From assembly GCA_025655635.1 (NCBI GenBank), contig JAHXIM010000320.1:1-32356 (forward strand): 32,356 nt of DNA, written 5' to 3'. Below the pieces are notes generated by a model. The model did no database searches. It was not told where the DNA came from and saw nothing but the letters and a program-made list of their open reading frames with translations. The translations under genes and the position numbers were made by a program. How positions within the stretch are numbered: position 1 is the stretch's first letter; the number at the start of each line of letters is the position of its first letter. Below, piece after piece: positions 26,200 through 32,356 of this stretch. The stretch comes from a gamma proteobacterium symbiont of Lucinoma myriamae (GTDB lineage: Bacteria; Pseudomonadota; Gammaproteobacteria; GRL18).

Positions 26200-27282
26200 T
26201 TAGCGAATTTTCAGTGAAGCCAAACCAATCAACACTAAAATAACAGTGATGATCCAAAAGCGTACAATGACTCGGGGTTCCGGCCAGCCTTTTAATTCAA
26301 AGTGATGATGTATGGGAGCCATTCTAAAAATTCTACGCCCTGTTAATTTATATGATGCGACCTGTAATATGACGGAGACCGTTTCCATAACAAATACTCC
26401 ACCCATAATAAATAAAATAATTTCCTGTCTGACAACCACTGCAATAATTCCTAAACCTGCACCTAATGCCAGTGCACCCACATCCCCCATAAAGACTTGT
26501 GCCGGATAGGTGTTAAACCATAAAAATCCCAGACCTGCACCAACAAAGGCGGCACAAATAATGGCAACTTCACCGACACCTTTAATATATGGAATACCAA
26601 GGTAGCCGGAAAAATTGTAATGCCCGGTAAGATAAGCAAAAATACCCAGCGCACCGGCAATCATTACTGTCGGCATAATTGCCAGGCCATCTAATCCATC
26701 AGTCAGGTTAACAGCATTGCTGCTGCCCACAATCACCAGATAGGTCAGCAAAATATAAAAAGGCCCCAAATCAATAAACATATTTTTCATAAATGGAACC
26801 AACAACAAGGTCTCTTCCGGCGTCTGCGCACTCGTATAAAGATACAGTGCTGCAGCAAAACCAATAATACTTTGCCAAAAGTACTTATAACGTGCTATTA
26901 AGCCTTTGCTGTCCTTATGAACAATTTTTTTATAATCATCAACCCAGCCAATAACTCCAAAAAATAAAGTCACTAACAATACAACCCAGACATAATGATT
27001 ATTTAAATCACCCCATAGCAGGGTACTCACTGCAATTGCCACCAGAATTAAAGCACCACCCATTGTTGGTGTACCTGCTTTACTAAAATGACTTTGAGGA
27101 CCATCATCCCGGACAACTTGCCCAATTTGCTTCACACTCAGTTTTTTAATCATCACCGGGCCAACTAATAGCGCAATCGATAATGCTGTTAAAATACCTA
27201 AAATGGCTCTTAGTGTTAAATAAGAAAAAACATTAAAAGCACTATAGTATTGGGATAGATATTCAGTCAGAGCCAGCAGCAT
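26200..27282 (-). CDS. mraY: Phospho-MurNAc-pentapeptide transferase MraY
   Basis: MraY transfers phospho-MurNAc-pentapeptide from UDP to undecaprenyl phosphate, making lipid I. The 360-residue polytopic protein equals the E. coli enzyme in length. Key motifs are VRDDGPQSHFSKAGTPTMGG, GWVDDYKK with the paired aspartates, NAVNLTDGLDGLA, FMGDVGALALGAGLG and the PIHHHFELKGWPE histidine motif. All metal- and substrate-binding residues of the family are present by eye. The ATG shares one base with the murF stop (TAATG), which implies translational coupling. Confidence 0.97.
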   Translation of the reverse strand: MLLALTEYLSQYYSAFNVFSYLTLRAILGILTALSIALLVGPVMIKKLSVKQIGQVVRDDGPQSHFSKAGTPTMGGALILVAIAVSTLLWGDLNNHYVWVVLLVTLFFGVIGWVDDYKKIVHKDSKGLIARYKYFWQSIIGFAAALYLYTSAQTPEETLLLVPFMKNMFIDLGPFYILLTYLVIVGSSNAVNLTDGLDGLAIMPTVMIAGALGIFAYLTGHYNFSGYLGIPYIKGVGEVAIICAAFVGAGLGFLWFNTYPAQVFMGDVGALALGAGLGIIAVVVRQEIILFIMGGVFVMETVSVILQVASYKLTGRRIFRMAPIHHHFELKGWPEPRVIVRFWIITVILVLIGLASLKIR

Positions 27283-28787
27283 TAGTGAACACCTTTCGTT
27301 GTCGTATTACTATTTTCAGGTTTGGAATTTTTTTTCAATAATGCATCAGCCACGCTTTCCATTCCCATCGTTCTTGATCCTTTAACAAGTACTACTTTTC
27401 TTTTGTGCTCTTTTTTACAGTCTTTTTTACCTGAAGAAGGACATTGCAGGTAATCTTTTACTTTACTAATTAATTCATCTTTAGTTGAAAAATGTATTGC
27501 CTTAGCATCATTCTTCTCAATCATTGAGTTAAAGCCTTTACAGGTTTCATTACTCTTTATACCCACTGTAAATAATTGTTTAATACCCATATTTGCTGCA
27601 TCGATACCTAATTGATAATGCAGTTTTTCTGACTCTTCGCCTAACTCACCCATATCACCCAGGATCAATATAGCCTCGCCTTCTAATTGCTGAATGGCAT
27701 CTATTCCTGCTCTCACTGAACCCGGATTTGCGTTATAGCTGTCATCAAAAATTATTGCGCCTGCAATACCCGCTTTTTGTTCAAGACGACCTGAAACATT
27801 AGTAAAATTTTCCAGTCCCAATTTAACCTGTTCTAAAGTACAGTCTAATGATAACGCCATGGCAGCAGCTGCTAACGCGTTATAAACATTATGTTTACCA
27901 TATTGTTTTAGATGGATAACTTTTTCACCATCAGGTGTTTTAATTGTTAACTGAAGACCATTATCTACTGGTGTATAATCTGCACTGATATCAGCCGGCT
28001 TATCCAGACCAAAGCTTAGTGTTTTAATTGTCTTTATATTATTTTTTTCTGACACTAAATTTTGACAATATTTCTGCCAGTAATCAGCATAAACATCATC
28101 GGCATTAATCACTGCCGTGCCATTGTTTACCAGGCCGTTATATATTTCAGCCTTTGCTTTTGCTACACCGTCTATTGAACCAAACCCCTCAATATGAGCG
28201 TGAGTTACATTAGTAATAACAGCAACATCAGGTTTAACATAATTAACCAATTGAGCAATTTCACCAATATGATTGGCACCAATTTCAATGACGGCCATCT
28301 TATGTTCATTATCAAGACGCATTAATGTCAATGGCACACCGATGTCATTATTCAGATTTCCCCTGGTAGCCAGCACGGTTCCTCTTGCCTGCTGAAAAAT
28401 TGCTGTTGTCATTTCTTTTACGGTTGTCTTACCGCAACTACCTGTAATCGCCGCAACGGGTAATGAAAAAGCATCACGCCGTAATGATGCAATCTGCCCT
28501 AAGGCAATACGAGTATCTTTCACTTGCAATTGTGGCAATGCCAACTCAGTTGCTTTTTCAACGACCAGAGCACAAGCACCCTTTTCTTCTGCCTGCTCCA
28601 GATAATCATGAGCATCAAAACTTTCACCTTTAATCGCAATAAATAAATCACCTTCAGACACGGTTCGGGTATTGATACTCACTTGAGAAAAAGTGCAGTC
28701 TTCACCGACTAAATCTGCATCCAGGGCACTGGCTATTTGAGAAAGTTTTAAAGTCGTTTTGTCAATATTTGCATTTGCTGAAATCAA
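27282..28787 (-). CDS. murF: UDP-MurNAc-tripeptide--D-Ala-D-Ala ligase MurF
   Basis: MurF adds the D-Ala-D-Ala dipeptide to UDP-MurNAc-tripeptide, completing the cytoplasmic precursor. The 501-residue product has the P-loop ITGSCGKTTVKEMT, the GTRGNLNNDIGVPLT-like segment, IGANHIGEI, and DDSYNANPGSVRAGI near the start of the C-terminal domain, then VLVKGSRTMGME. It is about 50 residues longer than E. coli MurF (452). Additions include a Cys/Lys-rich insertion (about 460-477) before VLVKGSR and a polar tail. The start is TTG, overlapping the murE stop, with GGGGGAG six bases upstream. No ATG fits. Its stop overlaps mraY. Confidence 0.95.
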   Translation of the reverse strand: MISANANIDKTTLKLSQIASALDADLVGEDCTFSQVSINTRTVSEGDLFIAIKGESFDAHDYLEQAEEKGACALVVEKATELALPQLQVKDTRIALGQIASLRRDAFSLPVAAITGSCGKTTVKEMTTAIFQQARGTVLATRGNLNNDIGVPLTLMRLDNEHKMAVIEIGANHIGEIAQLVNYVKPDVAVITNVTHAHIEGFGSIDGVAKAKAEIYNGLVNNGTAVINADDVYADYWQKYCQNLVSEKNNIKTIKTLSFGLDKPADISADYTPVDNGLQLTIKTPDGEKVIHLKQYGKHNVYNALAAAAMALSLDCTLEQVKLGLENFTNVSGRLEQKAGIAGAIIFDDSYNANPGSVRAGIDAIQQLEGEAILILGDMGELGEESEKLHYQLGIDAANMGIKQLFTVGIKSNETCKGFNSMIEKNDAKAIHFSTKDELISKVKDYLQCPSSGKKDCKKEHKRKVVLVKGSRTMGMESVADALLKKNSKPENSNTTTKGVH

Positions 28788-30430
28788 CGTTTACTCCCCC
28801 TTTCATTGCCGGAGTCACAATAGAAGTCATAAAAAGATAAGACTGAGTCCTTATCACTAAATGGCAGTCGTCGGCCATTTATCTCCTGGTAATCTTCATG
28901 ACCTTTGCCGGCAATCAATAACACATCATCAGCACTTAATGCTTGTAATGCCGTATGTATCGCATTGTTTCTATCTGTTTTAATTAAGATATTATCCATA
29001 TGCTCAAAACCGCTGATAATTTCATCAATGATTTGTTCTTCAGATTCTGTACGCGGATTATCTGAAGTCACTATCACTTGATCAGCCTGTTGTTGTGCAA
29101 CTTTGGCCATCAAAGGACGTTTACCTTTATCCCGGTCTCCACCACAACCAAAGACACAATAAAGTTTTCCTTTTGTGTGTATTTTTAATGCCTTAAGCAC
29201 CTGCTCTAAAGCATCTGGAGTATGAGCATAATCAATAACAATGAGAGGCTGATCATTCATTTTGCCTTTATCAGCAGCCTGAATACGAATCTTCTCCATT
29301 CGCCCTGATACGGTTGTTATTTTTGCCACGCCAGCAACAATATCATTTAAGTTATATCCCTGGCGATGCAGCACGGCAATTGCAGCTAATAAGTTTTCAA
29401 TAGTAAACTCACCAACCAGCTGACTTTTCACTGCATACTCTTTGTCGTTTACACACAAGCTAAATGAAATACCTTCATTATTGAGGCAGACTTCGTTAGC
29501 AAAATATTCCGCACTCTTATCTACTCGTGAATAACGGCTAATATCAGGTTTCTTAACAGACTCCCGTCCTGCCATTGAAGCAATAATTACCTGACTAAAT
29601 GCATCATCCTGATTCACTATAATTTGTTTCAGTGATGACAGTTGAAACAGCTTTAACTTTTCATCACCATAAGCCTGCATATCACCATGATAATCCAGAT
29701 GATCGCGAGTCAGATTCGTAAAAACAGCACTGTCAAATTCAACACCATTCACTCTGCCCTGAGATAAGGCATGAGATGAAACTTCCATCACTAAGCTGTC
29801 AGCCTTTTGTTCCTTATACTGAGCAATCAGAGCTTGTAAAGTCACTGCATCAGGTGTTGTATGCGTGCTTTTTTCAAGCTGGCCATATAAACCATTGCCT
29901 AAGGTACCGATAACTGCACATCGAACTTCACTCATATGACTCAGCAATTGCGCAATAAAATGTGCCGTAGATGTTTTGCCATTTGTGCCGGTAATACCAA
30001 TCACATTTAAATTATGGCTCGGGTGCCGATAAAAGCGTGCGGCGATTTCACCCAGTTTTTCATGTAACTTCTCTACACGAACAAGAGGGATATCAGCCTT
30101 ATTTTCATCATTGGGTACGGGACAACTCACAGGCATATCATTCACCTCTTGAGTCGGCTCCCAGACGATGCAGCTTGCTCCAGAATTAATCGCTTCACCT
30201 GCATAGGCAATACCATGACGTGGGCTATTTCCTACACCAGCACAGGCTAAAAACAGGTATTCTTCATGTACTTTCTTACTATTAAGTGATAAGCCTTTGA
30301 AACTTAACTCGCAATTTTTGACCCCACTAAAATCAACATAACCATCTAACAGTGACTGTAGATGGTTATGTGAGTAGTGATTTTCTCTGCTCCTTTTTAA
30401 GGAGCTAAACGGGGCGAGTGGAGTTTTCAT
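28784..30430 (-). CDS. murE: UDP-MurNAc-dipeptide--meso-DAP ligase MurE
   Basis: MurE adds the third residue of the stem peptide. The DNPR motif in VTSDNPRTESEEQI marks specificity for meso-diaminopimelate rather than lysine. The 548-residue product also has the P-loop GITGTNGKTSTAHF, the HTTPDAVTLQ uracil/substrate loop, MEVSSHALSQGR, and FTNLTRDHLDYHG. It is about 50 residues longer than E. coli MurE (495), largely from a roughly 20-residue N-terminal lead and some loops. GGAGG five bases before the ATG strongly supports this start. The ATG overlaps the ftsI stop as ATGA, and the stop overlaps the TTG of murF. Confidence 0.97.
   Translation of the reverse strand: MKTPLAPFSSLKRSRENHYSHNHLQSLLDGYVDFSGVKNCELSFKGLSLNSKKVHEEYLFLACAGVGNSPRHGIAYAGEAINSGASCIVWEPTQEVNDMPVSCPVPNDENKADIPLVRVEKLHEKLGEIAARFYRHPSHNLNVIGITGTNGKTSTAHFIAQLLSHMSEVRCAVIGTLGNGLYGQLEKSTHTTPDAVTLQALIAQYKEQKADSLVMEVSSHALSQGRVNGVEFDSAVFTNLTRDHLDYHGDMQAYGDEKLKLFQLSSLKQIIVNQDDAFSQVIIASMAGRESVKKPDISRYSRVDKSAEYFANEVCLNNEGISFSLCVNDKEYAVKSQLVGEFTIENLLAAIAVLHRQGYNLNDIVAGVAKITTVSGRMEKIRIQAADKGKMNDQPLIVIDYAHTPDALEQVLKALKIHTKGKLYCVFGCGGDRDKGKRPLMAKVAQQQADQVIVTSDNPRTESEEQIIDEIISGFEHMDNILIKTDRNNAIHTALQALSADDVLLIAGKGHEDYQEINGRRLPFSDKDSVLSFYDFYCDSGNERGSKR
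28794..28800 (-). promoter_or_regulatory. Ribosome-binding site supporting TTG start of murF
   Basis: GGGGGAG on the minus strand lies six bases before TTG 28787, within the last codons of murE. This strong site supports the unusual TTG start codon. Confidence 0.7.
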
Positions 30431-32187
30431 CCCTGCCTCCCGATACGCTCTTCTATCTGGGAAACAATATCCGGCTGACTAATATTATCGGGATCAACAT
30501 TAAATAACCTCAAAGCACCCGACATCACTTTTGAAAATACTGGTGCAGCAACCAAGCCGCCATAGTAATCTCCATTATCAGGCTCATCAATCATGACAAC
30601 AATAGCCAGTTTAGGTTTGCTTGCCGGTGCATAGCCGGCAAAAACAGCACTGTACTTTTTCTTGGTATAACCGCCCTGCCTGGAGGCTTTTTTTACTGTG
30701 CCTGTTTTTCCAGCTACCATGTAACCACTCACTGAGGCCTGTGGTGCAGTACCGCCCTGCTTGACCACACTCTCCATCATCTTGCCTACCTGCACTAAAG
30801 AGCGAGGTGATAATTGTACTTTTTGCAGCTGTTGTCCTGAATCATTCATGTTTACATCTAAATGTTTATCTGACTCAACTTGTAATAAAAAACTAATCGG
30901 CATTTTTTTACCCAGTCTGGCAATAGTGCTATAAGCATTGGTGAGCTGCAGATTAGTCACAGACATACCATAACCAAATGACAGTGTTGCCTGCTCAATT
31001 TTTGAAACCCGTCTGGGACGCACTAACCGGCCAGATGATTCACCGGGAAAACCACTGCCTGTATCACTACCAAAACCAAAGCTATAATAAGTATCCCAGA
31101 GTAATGATTTAGGCAAACTCAAGGCTATTTTAGAGGTGCCCACATTACTTGATTTTTGTAATACAGTAGACACATCAATCGTGCCGTAAGCATGTGTGTC
31201 TTTAATTGTTTTACCTTTAATCATAAACCAGCCATCACCTGTCTCTACTTTCGTGTCCGGGCTATATTGACCTGAGTTTAAGGCAGCTGCAATAGCAATT
31301 GGCTTCATGGTTGAACCAGGCTCAAACAAGTCTGTTATCGCCCGATTGCGATACAGTTTTGATTTTCTATCTTGTAAGCGATTTGGATTAAATCCCGGCT
31401 GATTCACCATGGCAATCACTTCACCTGTTTCAATATCTAATACCACAATAGACCCTGATTTTGCCTTATGTTTTTGTACAGTTTCTTTTAATACTTTATA
31501 CGCTAAATACTGAACTCCACGATCCAGACTCAAGCTTAAATCATTGCCCGGCTGTGGTGCTGCAACTTGTTCTTCTATGGCGATAATCTGGCCCAGACGA
31601 TCTTTGACAACCTTCTTACTACCGGACTGACCACTTAACCATTCGTTATAAGCCAGCTCCATGCCTTCCTGACCATTGTCATCAACATCCGTAAAGCCCA
31701 ATACATGGCCAAAAATTTCACCGTCCGGATAGTAACGACGATATTCTCTTTGTACATGAATACCTTTTATATTCATGTCTAAAATCTGCTGTGCTAAATC
31801 AGGGCTTATACGTCGTTTGATATAAACAAATTCTTTATTCGCTCTTTTTTTAATTTTATTTTTTATATACTGACTATTCAGCTTTAATAATTTAGCAAAC
31901 CGATAAATTTTCTTATTATCAGCCTCAAATTCTTTAGGGTTAATCCAGATGGATGAAACAGGCGTACTGATTGCCAGAGGATAACCATTTCTATCCGTAA
32001 TCATGCCGCGGTGAGCGGTGACTTCCAGTTGTCGTAAAACCCTTGCATTACCCTGACCTTTTAAAAATTCATTATTGATGACCTGCAAATCCAATACACG
32101 CCATATCAATGCACAACAAACCATAATAAGGATCAAATAAATAAATTTGATCCTGTAGGGTTGTATTTGACTGATCGCTTTTGACAT
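30427..32187 (-). CDS. ftsI: Septal transpeptidase FtsI (PBP3)
   Basis: FtsI is the class B penicillin-binding protein that cross-links septal peptidoglycan with FtsW. The product (586 residues) has a short cytoplasmic tail and one membrane helix (about 14-32), then the pedestal with RGMITDRNGYPLAIS. The transpeptidase domain carries the active-site motifs STMK (Ser292), SSN (346-348) and KTGT (494-497). I start at the ATG at 32187. A TTG seven codons upstream (32208) is also in frame, but neither has a convincing ribosome-binding site. The stop overlaps murE as ATGA. ftsL normally lies directly upstream, but here at least 125 bases lack a clear gene. Confidence 0.95.
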   Translation of the reverse strand: MSKAISQIQPYRIKFIYLILIMVCCALIWRVLDLQVINNEFLKGQGNARVLRQLEVTAHRGMITDRNGYPLAISTPVSSIWINPKEFEADNKKIYRFAKLLKLNSQYIKNKIKKRANKEFVYIKRRISPDLAQQILDMNIKGIHVQREYRRYYPDGEIFGHVLGFTDVDDNGQEGMELAYNEWLSGQSGSKKVVKDRLGQIIAIEEQVAAPQPGNDLSLSLDRGVQYLAYKVLKETVQKHKAKSGSIVVLDIETGEVIAMVNQPGFNPNRLQDRKSKLYRNRAITDLFEPGSTMKPIAIAAALNSGQYSPDTKVETGDGWFMIKGKTIKDTHAYGTIDVSTVLQKSSNVGTSKIALSLPKSLLWDTYYSFGFGSDTGSGFPGESSGRLVRPRRVSKIEQATLSFGYGMSVTNLQLTNAYSTIARLGKKMPISFLLQVESDKHLDVNMNDSGQQLQKVQLSPRSLVQVGKMMESVVKQGGTAPQASVSGYMVAGKTGTVKKASRQGGYTKKKYSAVFAGYAPASKPKLAIVVMIDEPDNGDYYGGLVAAPVFSKVMSGALRLFNVDPDNISQPDIVSQIEERIGRQG

Positions 32188-32356
32188 AGTTTTATCAATT
32201 CGCCGCAAAAAATCGTTTATAAAATTTCATTATCATTGGTTATATTAAAGATGTTTTATTGAATCACTACTTAGTCGACCCTGAAAAAAGACAATCTCAA
32301 TGACACAATAGATTATCGTACAATATTGATTCTATTTTTATTGTTCATGATCATAT

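Noticed and set aside
32188..32208. TTG start giving FtsI seven extra residues
   Set aside because: No ribosome-binding site and an ATG is available before the membrane helix; left as an alternative only.

Overview
The window is a stretch of core chromosome from a gammaproteobacterium outside the Enterobacterales, fairly AT-rich by eye. The evidence is the classical division and cell-wall (dcw) gene order ending in lpxC, then dciA, an M23 peptidase, secA, argJ and a mutT/thiE fusion, followed by a convergent pilB-pilC-pilD-coaE-zapD-yacG block. murB lies between murC and ddl, unlike in E. coli. MurE has the meso-diaminopimelate signature DNPR, so the cell wall is Gram-negative type. No phage, insertion sequence, CRISPR array, tRNA or rRNA was seen.

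Layout: 1-470 is non-coding and carries an inverted repeat at the left edge and a likely pilB promoter. 471-6187 (+) encodes the type IV pilus motor ATPase, platform protein and prepilin peptidase, then dephospho-CoA kinase, the FtsZ-bundling protein ZapD and the gyrase inhibitor YacG. 6188-6391 is a convergent junction with a long imperfect palindrome. 6392-9181 (-) is a tightly overlapping three-gene unit, argJ, mutT/thiE and a small membrane-anchored protein of unknown function. It has a candidate promoter and a terminator that is partly built from the last codons of the third gene. secA (-) is a separate unit with its own terminator. An M23 envelope peptidase (-) and dciA (+) diverge from a shared 145-bp region. 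lpxC, ftsZ, ftsA, ftsQ, ddl, murB, murC, murG, ftsW, murD, mraY, murF, murE and ftsI follow on the minus strand up to the right edge. ftsL would be expected just beyond.

The minus-strand cluster encodes most of the route from UDP-N-acetylmuramate to lipid II (MurC, D, E, F, MraY, MurG), its precursors (MurB, Ddl), septal polymerisation (FtsW and FtsI) and the division ring (FtsZ, FtsA, FtsQ). LpxC commits carbon to lipid A. Most junctions from ftsI to ftsA are overlaps or gaps of a few bases, which implies one long co-transcribed unit. ZapD on the other strand also acts on FtsZ.

I did not find an undescribed multi-gene system here. The points most worth a second look are small: a five-copy degenerate 16-bp tandem repeat just after ftsZ, the unknown third gene of the argJ unit with its embedded terminator, the palindrome after yacG, a lysine-rich N-terminal tail on FtsW, and a ThiE-like domain that seems to have lost its catalytic motif. 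Several start codons were moved from the longest possible reading: coaE, ftsZ, murG and ftsI begin at internal ATGs, zapD at GTG, and murF at TTG.
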